Origin: Shewanella sp. VB17
GTDB taxonomy: Bacteria > Pseudomonadota > Gammaproteobacteria > Enterobacterales > Shewanellaceae
Length of the DNA stretch: 64,000 nt
Reading direction: 5' to 3'
NCBI RefSeq assembly: GCF_013248905.1
Contig: NZ_JABRVS010000001.1
Location: 2,728,001 to 2,792,000 of the forward strand
The position numbers and the translations under genes were made by a program. Positions 16,849 to 24,641 of this stretch are shown piece after piece; positions within the stretch are counted from its first letter, which is position 1, and the number at the start of each line of letters is the position of its first letter. Below the pieces are notes generated by a model that did no database searches, was not told the origin of the DNA, and saw only the letters and a list, made by a program, of their open reading frames with translations.

Positions 16849-16866
16849 TAGGACAGGCATATTTTT
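16849..16866 (-). repeat. TATGCCTGTCCTA motif, right (inverted pair with 10238-10256)
   Basis: TAGGACAGGCATATTTTT is the reverse complement of the motif at 10238-10256. It lies about 90 nt beyond attC-like site 3. Confidence 0.5.
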
Positions 16867-17300
16867 ATCTTTTCTGCGATCCCGCCACGTTCAACCTGAA
16901 GTGTCCTTAAAATGTTAATTAAAGGTCTCTTGAACCAATTTCAACATATCCTCATAACTATAAAATGTCGATAAGTCTTATGGGCTCTATCTTGATTTTT
17001 TATTAGAGAATTCTGCTAAATAAATGACAGATAAAACAGAGTAATAACGCTAAATCGAAGAGAGTAATAATAGGTGTAAGTGAAATCGAGGACTTCGGTT
17101 TCAAGGATGAAACCGTAGAGCATATAGGGATATATTCACAGCGTGCTGAGAGATCACCTACACATACCCTCGCTGGAAGCGATTAATAACAAGGAAGTTA
17201 AAGTATAAAATAAGCTAGCCCAATACAAAATCAGCCAAAGGTTAATTGAAAAGATCACAGCCTTCATTCGAAGGCTAATTAGTAATTAGAGACGTGCATA

Positions 17301-17334
17301 AAAAAAGGCTAAGAATCACTTCTTAGCCTTTTTA
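17301..17334 (-). terminator. Terminator downstream of purN
   Basis: AAAAAGGCTAAGAA and TTCTTAGCCTTTTT form a perfect stem with a 4-nt loop, with A and T runs on both sides. It sits about 55 nt past the purN stop and can work in both directions. Confidence 0.85.
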
Positions 17335-17388
17335 CAAATGATGCCTTGTTCTGAATGTGTAAAAACATACCAGGGCATAACATGAGTG

Positions 17389-18033
17389 TTAGTCTACGGC
17401 GTAACCGGCGCTGTTGAGTACGACACCATCGAGAACGGCTTTACCCTCTGTCATAGCCAGTCTGCCTTGACTGAACCATTTAACGACCATTGGGTAGATG
17501 GCGTGTTCTTGCTCGTGTACGCGCAGTGCCAGTGTCTCTGATGTGTCATCTTCATAGACGGGCACTTTCGCTTGCAAAATGACCGGGCCTGAATCTAGCT
17601 CTGGTGTGACAAAATGGACGCTGACGCCGTGTACTGTATCGTTGGCGTCAATCGCGCGTTGATGGGTATGCAGTCCGGTGTATTTAGGCAATAACGAGGG
17701 ATGAATATTGATCATCTTTCCTTCAAAGCCTTGCACTAACTCGTCGCTTAATATGCGCATAAAACCTGCTAGTACAATAAGATCAGGCTGATACTTATCG
17801 ATAGCGAGTTTTAGTCTAGCGTCATACTCAACGCGAGTTTCATCTTTATGTGCAATCACACAGCTGGTATCTATCTCACTTTGGTGAGCACGGATAAGGC
17901 CATAAGCAGTGGGTTTATTACTGATCACACCGACCACTTCGGCCTGAAAATTGTCATCACATCCGTCGATAATGGCCTGTAAATTACTGCCATTACCTGA
18001 GATCAATACTAATACGCGACTGCAGACTGACAT
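17389..18033 (-). CDS. purN: PurN, phosphoribosylglycinamide formyltransferase
   Basis: Third step of IMP synthesis: transfers a formyl group from 10-formyl-THF to GAR. 214 aa, close to the usual length. Motifs seen: the nucleotide loop VLISGNGSNLQAI, the catalytic Asn-His pair in INIHPSLLPKYTGLHTH, and the Asp in HFVTPELDSGPVI. Its ATG (18031-18033) shares one base with the purM stop (TAATG), so the two are translationally coupled in one operon. A strong terminator follows. Confidence 0.97.
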   Translation of the reverse strand: MSVCSRVLVLISGNGSNLQAIIDGCDDNFQAEVVGVISNKPTAYGLIRAHQSEIDTSCVIAHKDETRVEYDARLKLAIDKYQPDLIVLAGFMRILSDELVQGFEGKMINIHPSLLPKYTGLHTHQRAIDANDTVHGVSVHFVTPELDSGPVILQAKVPVYEDDTSETLALRVHEQEHAIYPMVVKWFSQGRLAMTEGKAVLDGVVLNSAGYAVD

Positions 18034-19070
18034 TACAGGATCTCCACTTGCTCTTCATCATCATTGCGTTTGGCAATGTGACCAATTAACCAGGCTTTTT
18101 CGCCTTCAGCATTAAGTAGGGTAAGGGCTGCTTCAACTTTGTCGCTTGGCAGGGCGACAACCATGCCAACGCCACAGTTAAATGTGCGATACATTTCAAA
18201 TTCTGCGATATTACCATTTTTCATCAACCAGTTAAAGATTGATGGCCACTGCCATGAGTCGCCTTTAACGACAGCTTTACAGTCAGCCGGCAGTACGCGA
18301 GGGATATTTTCCCAGAACCCACCACCTGTGATGTGTGCCATTGCGTGAACGTCAGTTTGTTCAAGCAGCTTAAGCAGTGATTTAACGTAAATTTTGGTTG
18401 GCTTAAGCAAATGGTCGATAAGTGGCTTACCTTCAAGATCATCTTGTGGGTTAGCTTGGCTGACTTCAAGGACCTTACGGATCAAAGAAAATCCATTTGA
18501 GTGCGGGCCACTTGATGCTAGTGCGATAAGTGAGTCACCTGCCGTGACTTTAGTGCCATCGATGATGTCGGCTTTTTCAACTACGCCGACGCAGAAACCT
18601 GCAAGGTCATAATCATCACCTTCATACATACCGGGCATTTCAGCGGTTTCCCCACCGATTAACGCACAGCCAGATTGTACACAACCTTCGGCAATGCCTT
18701 TAACGACTGCGGTGGCAGCATCAACGTCTAATTTCCCTGTGGCGTAATAGTCGAGAAAGAAAAGTGGCTCAGCACCAGAGACGATTAAATCGTTAGAGCA
18801 CATGGCAACTAGATCAATACCGACGGTATCGTGCTTTTTATGATCAATGGCTAATCTTAATTTAGTACCAACACCGTCGGTGCCAGACACCAGAACTGGG
18901 TGCTTGTACTTAGTTGGCAGCTCACACAGAGCACCAAATCCACCTAAGTTGCCCATGACTTCTGGGCGGTGGGTACGTTTCACTGCAGTCTTAATATTAT
19001 CAACAAGTGCATTTCCGGCGTCGATATCAACACCTGCATCTTTATAGCTCAGCTGGGTAGGAATGCTCAC
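18033..19070 (-). CDS. purM: PurM, phosphoribosylformylglycinamidine cyclo-ligase
   Basis: AIR synthetase, fifth step of purine synthesis, cyclising FGAM with ATP. 345 aa, the typical length. Recognised from LSYKDAGVDIDAGNALVDNI, the GTDGVGTKLRLA loop and ALIGGETAEMPGMY. The start is GTG at 19070 with AGAGGA upstream; this gives the canonical Met-Ser N-terminus. First gene of the purM-purN operon, divergent from upp across a shared 213-nt region. Confidence 0.97.
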   Translation of the reverse strand: MSIPTQLSYKDAGVDIDAGNALVDNIKTAVKRTHRPEVMGNLGGFGALCELPTKYKHPVLVSGTDGVGTKLRLAIDHKKHDTVGIDLVAMCSNDLIVSGAEPLFFLDYYATGKLDVDAATAVVKGIAEGCVQSGCALIGGETAEMPGMYEGDDYDLAGFCVGVVEKADIIDGTKVTAGDSLIALASSGPHSNGFSLIRKVLEVSQANPQDDLEGKPLIDHLLKPTKIYVKSLLKLLEQTDVHAMAHITGGGFWENIPRVLPADCKAVVKGDSWQWPSIFNWLMKNGNIAEFEMYRTFNCGVGMVVALPSDKVEAALTLLNAEGEKAWLIGHIAKRNDDEEQVEIL

Positions 19071-19232
19071 GAAGATCCTCTCGGGTACAGAATAGTTATG
19101 GGGTTTTATGCGGTGCTATTCTAACAGCTTGTGTCATCACTCGAAAGAGGCAGATCGCAGATATAGCACCTGACATCGAGTATGATTTATTGGGTTTTTA
19201 AAACTTTATGTTTTCCATTGTGGACAAATAAA

Positions 19233-19261
19233 TTAGAATCTTCTGAATTTGCTTGTATAAA
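19233..19261 (+). promoter_or_regulatory. Candidate upp promoter
   Basis: TTAGAA (19233-19238) is 17 nt from TATAAA (19256-19261), just upstream of the upp ribosome site. The -35 match is weak. Confidence 0.35.
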
Positions 19262-19283
19262 TGTCAAAAATCAGGAGATAAAG

Positions 19284-19910
19284 ATGAAAGTGGTTGAGGT
19301 TAAACATCCTTTAGTACGTCATAAAATCGGATTAATGCGTGAAGGTAATATTAGCACTAAGCGTTTTCGTGAATTAGCTGCTGAGGTAGGCAGTTTATTA
19401 ACCTATGAAGCAACGGCGGATTTTGAAACTGAGACCGTGGTGATCGAAGGATGGAATGGCCCTGTTGAGGTTGAGCAGATTAAAGGTAAGAAAGTCACCG
19501 TGGTGCCTATTTTGCGTGCTGGTCTGGGTATGATGGATGGCGTATTGGAACATATTCCAAGTGCGCGAATTTCAGTGGTGGGGATTTACCGTGACGAGGA
19601 GACCTTAGCACCGGTTTCTTATTTTGAAAAATTAGCCAGCGATATGCCTTCGCGTATCGCGTTGGTCGTTGATCCTATGCTGGCGACGGGAGGGTCAATG
19701 ATTGCAAGCATTGATTTGCTAAAAGAGCGTGGTTGCACTGCGATCAAAGCCTTAGTGTTAGTGGCCGCACCAGAAGGTGTTGCTGCGCTAGAAAAAGCCC
19801 ATCCAGATATTGAGCTTTATACTGCTTCGATTGATGATTGTTTGAATGAACAAGGCTATATTCTTCCCGGTCTGGGCGATGCGGGTGATAAGATTTTCGG
19901 TACGAAATAA
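19284..19910 (+). CDS. upp: Upp, uracil phosphoribosyltransferase
   Basis: Salvage enzyme joining uracil and PRPP to make UMP. 208 aa, identical in length to the E. coli enzyme. The PRPP loop is VDPMLATGGSM, and the C-terminal uracil-binding part is GYILPGLGDAGDKIFGTK. The ATG at 19284 is chosen because AGGAGA lies 7 nt upstream and the protein then begins MKVVEVKHPLVRHK, as in the family; the frame is open further upstream, but that part is not conserved. Divergent from purM and followed by a strong terminator. Confidence 0.97.
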   Translation: MKVVEVKHPLVRHKIGLMREGNISTKRFRELAAEVGSLLTYEATADFETETVVIEGWNGPVEVEQIKGKKVTVVPILRAGLGMMDGVLEHIPSARISVVGIYRDEETLAPVSYFEKLASDMPSRIALVVDPMLATGGSMIASIDLLKERGCTAIKALVLVAAPEGVAALEKAHPDIELYTASIDDCLNEQGYILPGLGDAGDKIFGTK

Positions 19911-19930
19911 TGTTTAGCTAAAAGCGTGAC

Positions 19931-19958
19931 AAAAAAGGAGCCATTAGGCTCCTTTTTT
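19931..19958 (+). terminator. Terminator between upp and the antiporter
   Basis: AAAAAAGGAGCC and GGCTCCTTTTTT form a perfect 12-bp stem with loop ATTA. Flanking A and T runs make it bidirectional for the two convergent genes. Confidence 0.9.
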
Positions 19959-19975
19959 GGGTAATGTCTATTCGA

Positions 19976-21295
19976 TTAAAGCACCATGGCGGCAATCCAA
20001 CCAAACACTAATAAAGGTATGTTGTAGTGAATAAAGGTTGGGATCACACTGTCTTTAATATGGTCGTGTTGTCCATCAGCGTTAAGACCGGCTGTGGGAC
20101 CTAAGGTCGAATCTGATGCCGGTGAGCCGGCATCGCCTAATGCAGCAGCTGTGCCGACAAGGGCGATGGTGGCAGGAACAGAGAAACCAAAGCTGATGGC
20201 TAGCGGGACATAGATAGCGGCAATGATCGGGATAGTTGAAAAAGATGAACCGATCCCCATGGTGATAAGTAACCCCACGATTAACATTAAAAAAGCGGCT
20301 AATGCTTTGTTATCACCAATGATATCACTTAGTGATGCGACTAAACTACCCACATCACCGGTCGCTTTTACGACGGCAGCAAAACCTGCAGCTGAGATCA
20401 TGATGAAACCTATGTTAGCCATCATGCGCACACCTTGGTTAAAGATATCTTGATCAGCAACGTGCTTAAGTGCACCTGAGAAGCTGAAAATAACAAAGCC
20501 AACCAACGCACCAAAAATCATCGAGTCAGTTTGTAATTGAACTGAAAGTGTCGAGATAATAGCAATAACGGCAATAATGATATTTTTACGGTTGAGTGTT
20601 TCTTCTGGCTCTGCAGCAAGTATCGCTTTTTCTTCGTATTCTCTAGGCTTACGATAACTGACAAATATGGCAAATAATAACCCGGTTACCATACCAAAGG
20701 CGGGGATCATCATGGCGGTAGGGATTTGTTCACGAACAGCGTGCAGATCATTACTGTTTAAATTAGCAAGCAGAATATCGTTTAGAAAAATGCCGCCAAA
20801 GCCTATAGGTAAAATCATGTAGGTTGTGACTAAACCAAAGGTAAGGACACAAGCAACTAATCGTCGATCTAATCTTAATTTAGACATTACATGAAGCAGT
20901 GGTGGGATCAAAATGGGGATAAAAGCAATGTGAATAGGTAATAGGTTTTGCGATGAGACCGACATCAATAGGATCATGATGAGCAGTGTCCATCTTACGC
21001 GGTTCATATTGTTTTTATTTTGCTCACGCCCTAAAGAGGCGATCACTTTACGTGAAATGAGCGTGGTTAGGCCTGAATGTGATAGAGCAACAGCAAAAGC
21101 ACCAAGCAGGGCATAACTCAATGCGATTTGGGCACCGCCGCCGAGGCCTGTATTAAAAGCGTCGATTGTTTGTTGAACATCCATGCCTCCAACAAGACCG
21201 GCGACTAATGCAGAAATGGTCAGTGCGATGACGACATTAACCCTAGCGAAACTGAGGGCCAGCATCAGGCATACTGCGATAACAACAGCGTTCAT
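19976..21295 (-). CDS. Na+/H+ antiporter family protein
   Basis: Inner-membrane transporter of 439 aa with about 11-12 hydrophobic segments, of the NhaC-like/IT superfamily group. Features include two inverted halves, each with a Gly/Ala/Ser-rich re-entrant-type stretch (GTAAALGDAGSPASDSTLGP near residue 387 and GFGGIFLNDI near 165). The family exchanges Na+ for H+, although some members carry amino acids. It is convergent with upp. The start at 21295 gives MNAVVIAVCLMLALSFA, a typical first helix. Confidence 0.85.
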   Translation of the reverse strand: MNAVVIAVCLMLALSFARVNVVIALTISALVAGLVGGMDVQQTIDAFNTGLGGGAQIALSYALLGAFAVALSHSGLTTLISRKVIASLGREQNKNNMNRVRWTLLIMILLMSVSSQNLLPIHIAFIPILIPPLLHVMSKLRLDRRLVACVLTFGLVTTYMILPIGFGGIFLNDILLANLNSNDLHAVREQIPTAMMIPAFGMVTGLLFAIFVSYRKPREYEEKAILAAEPEETLNRKNIIIAVIAIISTLSVQLQTDSMIFGALVGFVIFSFSGALKHVADQDIFNQGVRMMANIGFIMISAAGFAAVVKATGDVGSLVASLSDIIGDNKALAAFLMLIVGLLITMGIGSSFSTIPIIAAIYVPLAISFGFSVPATIALVGTAAALGDAGSPASDSTLGPTAGLNADGQHDHIKDSVIPTFIHYNIPLLVFGWIAAMVL

Positions 21296-21597
21296 ATTCT
21301 ATATTTTCTTTTATATTTGTTAGATTGACGGTCATTTTTGCTTAGTCAATGTCGTCTTGTCCAGTAAATAGGTCTTTTTTCTTGTTTAATCGATAGTTTG
21401 TTAACTAATTGTGATTGTAGATAAGTGTTAAGTGTAAAATATCAACACAATAGTAAAGGTCAATTAGGCTACAAAATCAGCGGAAAGAGGTATATTTATC
21501 AAAAAATGTGTTATTGACTTGTGTGGCAGTAAACAGTGCCTATAATGCGATAAGATTTAACGAAAAACGTTTTTCAATCCATAGATGGAGATATATA
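21296..21597. other. Divergent regulatory region between antiporter and peroxiredoxin
   Basis: No gene was seen. AT-rich, with a TATAAT at 21541-21546 that could be the -10 of the peroxiredoxin gene (TTGTGT at 21519-21524, 16-nt spacer). A loose match to an OxyR half-site pattern near 21391-21416 was not convincing. Confidence 0.5.
21519..21546 (+). promoter_or_regulatory. Candidate peroxiredoxin promoter
   Basis: TTGTGT (21519-21524), 16-nt spacer, perfect TATAAT (21541-21546). It would give a leader of about 45 nt before the ATG at 21598. Confidence 0.45.
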
Positions 21598-22203
21598 ATG
21601 AGCGTATTAGTAGGCCGTCCAGCCCCTGATTTCACCGCGGCTGCAGTTCTGGGTAATGGCGAAATCGTTGATAGCTTTAACCTCGTTGAGGCAACGAAAG
21701 GCAAGCCAACAGTCGTATTTTTCTACCCACTTGATTTTACTTTTGTCTGCCCATCTGAGCTGATTGCCTTTGATCATCGTATTGAAGAGTTTAAGCAACG
21801 TGGTGTTGAAGTGATTGGTGTTTCTATTGATTCACAGTTCACTCACAATGCATGGCGTAATACTCCAGTAGCTCAAGGCGGGATTGGTCCTGTTCAGTAC
21901 ACGCTAGTGGCTGACGTTAAGCATGAGATTTGCAAAGCGTATGATGTTGAGCATCCAGAAGCGGGTGTCGCTTTCCGTGGTTCTTTTTTAATTGATAAAG
22001 AAGGCCAAGTGCGTCATCAAGTGGTTAATGATCTTCCACTAGGCCGCAATGTCGATGAAATGCTGCGTATGATTGATGCACTTCAATTCCATGAAGAGCA
22101 CGGTGATGTGTGTCCTGCTGGTTGGGAAAAAGGCGATAAAGGTATGGATGCAAGCCCAGAAGGTGTTGCTTCTTACTTAAATGATAATGCAGATGCACTA
22201 TAA
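21598..22203 (+). CDS. Typical 2-Cys peroxiredoxin (AhpC/TSA, Prx1 type)
   Basis: Thiol peroxidase reducing hydrogen and alkyl peroxides in the cytoplasm. 201 aa. The peroxidatic Cys is in FTFVCPSELIAFD and the resolving Cys in HGDVCPAGWEKG near the C-terminus; the family GGIGP and YF-like C-terminal features suggest a form sensitive to over-oxidation. ATG at 21598 has GGAG 7 nt upstream and gives MSVLVGRPAPDF; further upstream the frame is open but unconserved. Monocistronic with its own terminator. No ahpF is adjacent, so the thioredoxin system is its likely reductant. Confidence 0.95.
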   Translation: MSVLVGRPAPDFTAAAVLGNGEIVDSFNLVEATKGKPTVVFFYPLDFTFVCPSELIAFDHRIEEFKQRGVEVIGVSIDSQFTHNAWRNTPVAQGGIGPVQYTLVADVKHEICKAYDVEHPEAGVAFRGSFLIDKEGQVRHQVVNDLPLGRNVDEMLRMIDALQFHEEHGDVCPAGWEKGDKGMDASPEGVASYLNDNADAL

Positions 22204-22231
22204 TTTGTAATATTATCAGTTGCTAAAGTTT

Positions 22232-22261
22232 AAAAAAAGCTGCGTTTATCGCAGCTTTTTT
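22232..22261 (+). terminator. Terminator after the peroxiredoxin gene
   Basis: AAAAAGCTGCG and CGCAGCTTTTT with a 5-nt loop, followed by a T-run. Confidence 0.9.
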
Positions 22262-22328
22262 GTTTTTAAATAATGTGACTTAGCAAGTTTTCTTTAATGT
22301 CATTGTTAATTCATCATATCGTGATGAG

Positions 22329-22994
22329 TTAGTCGCTATCGCCTTTTATCGTTTCATTATCTATCGCTAAAGGCCACCCACCTAATGTTTTCCAGCGGTT
22401 GACAATTAAACAAAATAATTCTGCTGTCCGCTCTGTGTCGTAAAGGGCTGAGTGAGCTTCATTATTATCAAATGGGATCCCAGCAATAGAGCACGCTTTT
22501 GCGAGTACTGTATGGCCTAACGCCAGACCTGACAATGCTGCAGTATCGAAGGTTGCAAAAGGGTGGAAGGGGCTGCGTTTAAGCGCACAGCGTTCAATCG
22601 CTTTGGTCACAAAGCTATGATCAAAGGTCGCATTGTGGGCAACGATAATCGTTCGATGGCAGCCCACAGCTTTTTGGGCTTTTTTGACTTCTTTAAAAAT
22701 CTCCAAGAAGGCGTCTTTTTCACTGACTGCGCCCCGCAATGGATTGGTAGGATCTATGCCTGTAAACGCCAAGGCTTCAGGTTCTAGATTTGCGCCTTCA
22801 AAAGGTTCGATGTGAAAATGCAAAGTTTTGTCTAAACTGAGTATACCTTCATCATTCATTTTGAGCATGGTGACGGCGATTTCAAGTAACGCATCGGTTT
22901 GAGCATTGAAACCGGCTGTTTCAACATCGATGACAACGGGGAAGTAGCCTCGAAATCGGTGACTTAATTTATTCGCGTTGCAAATGTCGCTCAT
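22329..22994 (-). CDS. rnt: RNase T
   Basis: DEDDh 3'-5' exoribonuclease that trims tRNA and other stable RNA 3' ends. 221 aa. The exonuclease motifs are VVIDVETAGF (Asp and Glu), HNATFDHSFV (Asp) and HSALYDTERTAEL (His and Asp). The N-terminus matches E. coli RNase T from RFRGYFPVVID onward. I prefer ATG at 22994 (MSDIC...); an ATG at 23006 would add four residues. Divergent from motY, the arrangement usual in Shewanella and Vibrio. Confidence 0.95.
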   Translation of the reverse strand: MSDICNANKLSHRFRGYFPVVIDVETAGFNAQTDALLEIAVTMLKMNDEGILSLDKTLHFHIEPFEGANLEPEALAFTGIDPTNPLRGAVSEKDAFLEIFKEVKKAQKAVGCHRTIIVAHNATFDHSFVTKAIERCALKRSPFHPFATFDTAALSGLALGHTVLAKACSIAGIPFDNNEAHSALYDTERTAELFCLIVNRWKTLGGWPLAIDNETIKGDSD

Positions 22995-23134
22995 GACAAT
23001 ATCCAAATAGTTAGCATGCCGCTATTATGAGGCAATGGGTTAATGCTGTCATGTTTGAATGTTTGTTTTATAGGCTAAAGGTATGCAAAGATGTGCCGAT
23101 AGGCTAAGTAATAGAATAAATAAGAGTACTTTGT

Positions 23135-24004
23135 ATGTGGCTAAGAGTATTACTGGTGTTAGCTTTGTTTTTGCCTCTGTCGACGAGTGCGCAATTACGA
23201 CATTATGTTGCCTCATTGGATCAATCTCAGTGGACGTTAAGTGGCAATACGCCAATCATATGTCGACTTGAGCATGATATTCCTGCGTATGGTAAAGCAA
23301 TATTTACCAGCTTAGCAGGTAAAAGCCATAATCTTATTTTTAATCTCGATATGTGGGTAAAACCAGAAAAAGTGACCCAAGCAAAACTAATGAGCTTACC
23401 CCCTACGTGGCGTCCCGGAGTACTGTCTACAGAAATCACCGAATTGACTTATCAAAAGTATTTTAGTGGCGAGGTGACTCGAAATGCAGCCTGGTCTATG
23501 CTTTCTGAACTTGAGCAAGGCATGCAACCTACCTTCTATTATGCTGATTGGTATAATCATGACAATAAAATCGCCGTGGGGTTGTCAGCGGTTAACTTTA
23601 ATCGTCAGTATGCTGAATTTAAAGCATGTTTAGCTGGTTTGTTACCCTATAGTTTCGATGATATCGCCTTTACCGTATTAACCTATGAATTTGGTGGCCA
23701 AGAACTGACGCATTATGCGAAAGAACAAATAGCCAAAGTACAAGAGTACCTTTCTTATGATCCTGACGTAGAGCTAGTATTAATTGATGCTTATACAGAC
23801 AGTTATGGTGGTCGTTCAATAAATCAAAAGGTATCAGAGAAACGGGCTGATTCAGTTAAAGCCTTCTTTGTTGCTGCTGGGATCACTCAAGAACGGATCC
23901 ACACAGTAGGTCATGGTGAGTTAAATCATGTTGCATCCAATGATACGATTGGTGAACGTGCACGTAATCGACGTGTCGTCATTAGGATGAGTAAACCTAT
24001 GTAA
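23135..24004 (+). CDS. motY: MotY, sodium-driven flagellar stator ring protein
   Basis: Component of the T ring around the basal body that anchors PomA/PomB-type stators in polar sodium-driven flagella. 289 aa: signal peptide (about 1-19, ending STSAQ), an N-terminal domain unique to MotY (YVASLDQSQWTLSGNTPIIC, then MQPTFYYADWYN), and a C-terminal OmpA-like peptidoglycan-binding domain (about 165-285: IDAYTDSYGG, SEKRADSVKAFF, ARNRRVVI). It is divergent from rnt, matching Vibrio and Shewanella gene order, and indicates a polar Na+-driven motor. Confidence 0.95.
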   Translation: MWLRVLLVLALFLPLSTSAQLRHYVASLDQSQWTLSGNTPIICRLEHDIPAYGKAIFTSLAGKSHNLIFNLDMWVKPEKVTQAKLMSLPPTWRPGVLSTEITELTYQKYFSGEVTRNAAWSMLSELEQGMQPTFYYADWYNHDNKIAVGLSAVNFNRQYAEFKACLAGLLPYSFDDIAFTVLTYEFGGQELTHYAKEQIAKVQEYLSYDPDVELVLIDAYTDSYGGRSINQKVSEKRADSVKAFFVAAGITQERIHTVGHGELNHVASNDTIGERARNRRVVIRMSKPM

Positions 24005-24125
24005 CCTTGTGGTGTTGGTACGAAACAAGATAAAAGAGATGCAAAAGCAGTATTGACATTCAATTAAGGTGGGTTGAGTGGTCAGTGGAGATAGTGAACT
24101 TATCGTCTATAGGGTAATTGTAGGC

Positions 24126-24160
24126 AAAAAAAAGCCCGCTTAATTTTTTAAGCGGGCTGC
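24126..24160 (-). terminator. Strand-specific terminator of the candidate sRNA
   Basis: AGCCCGCTTAA pairs with TTAAGCGGGCT. On the minus strand it is followed by eight T's; on the plus strand it is followed by GCAAAAAA, so it should terminate mainly minus-strand transcripts, although motY (plus) ends 120 nt upstream. Confidence 0.75.
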
Positions 24161-24294
24161 AAAAAATAAATTGCAATCAACAAATTGAAGGAAGGAAGTC
24201 AAGCTTAAGAACCAGGGAGTAAATTAACGTGTTAGACACGCTAATTAAGAGTTCTTTGTTTCCATATCTGCTAGGCAGACACTTCCTGAAAACA
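24126..24294 (-). ncRNA. Candidate structured small RNA, about 170 nt
   Basis: Minus-strand transcription unit with no protein gene. A near-consensus promoter TTGTTG-N17-TATAAT (24328 to 24300) predicts a start near 24293, and the RNA would end in a GC-rich hairpin with eight T's near 24126. The predicted RNA folds: AGGAAGT pairs with ACTTCCT (24281-24287 with 24193-24199) to close a junction; inside it TCTGC/GCAGA (loop TAG) forms one arm, and AAGAAC/GTTCTT with an inner ACGTGT/ACACG-type stem forms a second, longer arm. No known family was recognised (not 6S, Spot 42, GcvB or 4.5S by inspection). Confidence 0.6.
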
Positions 24295-24299
24295 CGTTC

Positions 24300-24328
24300 A
24301 TTATAGGGCTAGGGTCGCAAAGCAACAA
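24300..24328 (-). promoter_or_regulatory. Promoter of the candidate sRNA
   Basis: On the minus strand: TTGTTG (24328-24323), exactly 17 nt, then perfect TATAAT (24305-24300). There is no minus-strand protein gene downstream before the terminator. Confidence 0.6.
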
Positions 24329-24524
24329 GCGAGAAAAACTAGTCTTATTCATTAGTTTTTATAATCCTAAATATTGTCATTTAGATAATCCGATGCAATG
24401 ATAACGCCTATTTACGGTTGATTACTCACGTTTTATGCATATTTTACTCTTTCTATCTGTTCATCATGTTACAGATTTATTAATCTTGGGGCCTAACATA
24501 ATTTTGAGAATGAACTTTATTTCG

Positions 24525-24552
24525 TTGCCATGTTTTTTTTAAATTGTATAGT
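24525..24552 (+). promoter_or_regulatory. Candidate promoter of the prolyl oligopeptidase gene
   Basis: TTGCCA (24525-24530), 16-nt spacer, TATAGT (24547-24552); predicted leader about 80 nt. The start region overlaps AAAACAAACATTTAA, which resembles the fadE upstream sequence. Confidence 0.45.
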
Positions 24553-24641
24553 AGATGTAAAACAAACATTTAATTACAAGGGTTTACTCTCGAGTAATGA
24601 ATATAACAATAATATAACATTATGTTGGGGTTGGAAGTAAA

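Larger units (their letters stand above)
16633..17388. other. 756-nt region without a convincing gene
   Basis: Holds attC-like site 3, the right inverted motif, a hairpin CGGTTTC/GAAACCG near 17096-17116 and the purN terminator. Fragments reading GGTGTA and TACACC near 17070-17160 suggest a decayed mobile element, but no transposase translation was found. This is probably the right boundary of the accessory region. Confidence 0.5.
24005..24641. other. 637-nt intergenic region holding a candidate sRNA gene
   Basis: No protein gene was seen. It contains, on the minus strand, a promoter, a structured segment and a terminator (24126-24328, described separately) and, on the plus strand, a promoter for the prolyl oligopeptidase gene. 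Confidence 0.7.

Noticed and set aside
17060..17170. Remnant of a further mobile element (GGTGTA/TACACC, CGGTTTC/GAAACCG hairpin)
   Set aside because: No transposase translation and only short inverted repeats; kept as a comment in the region description.
21391..21430. Possible OxyR operator upstream of the peroxiredoxin gene
   Set aside because: Only one or two ATAG/CTAT-like quarter sites with correct spacing; chance match is likely in AT-rich DNA.
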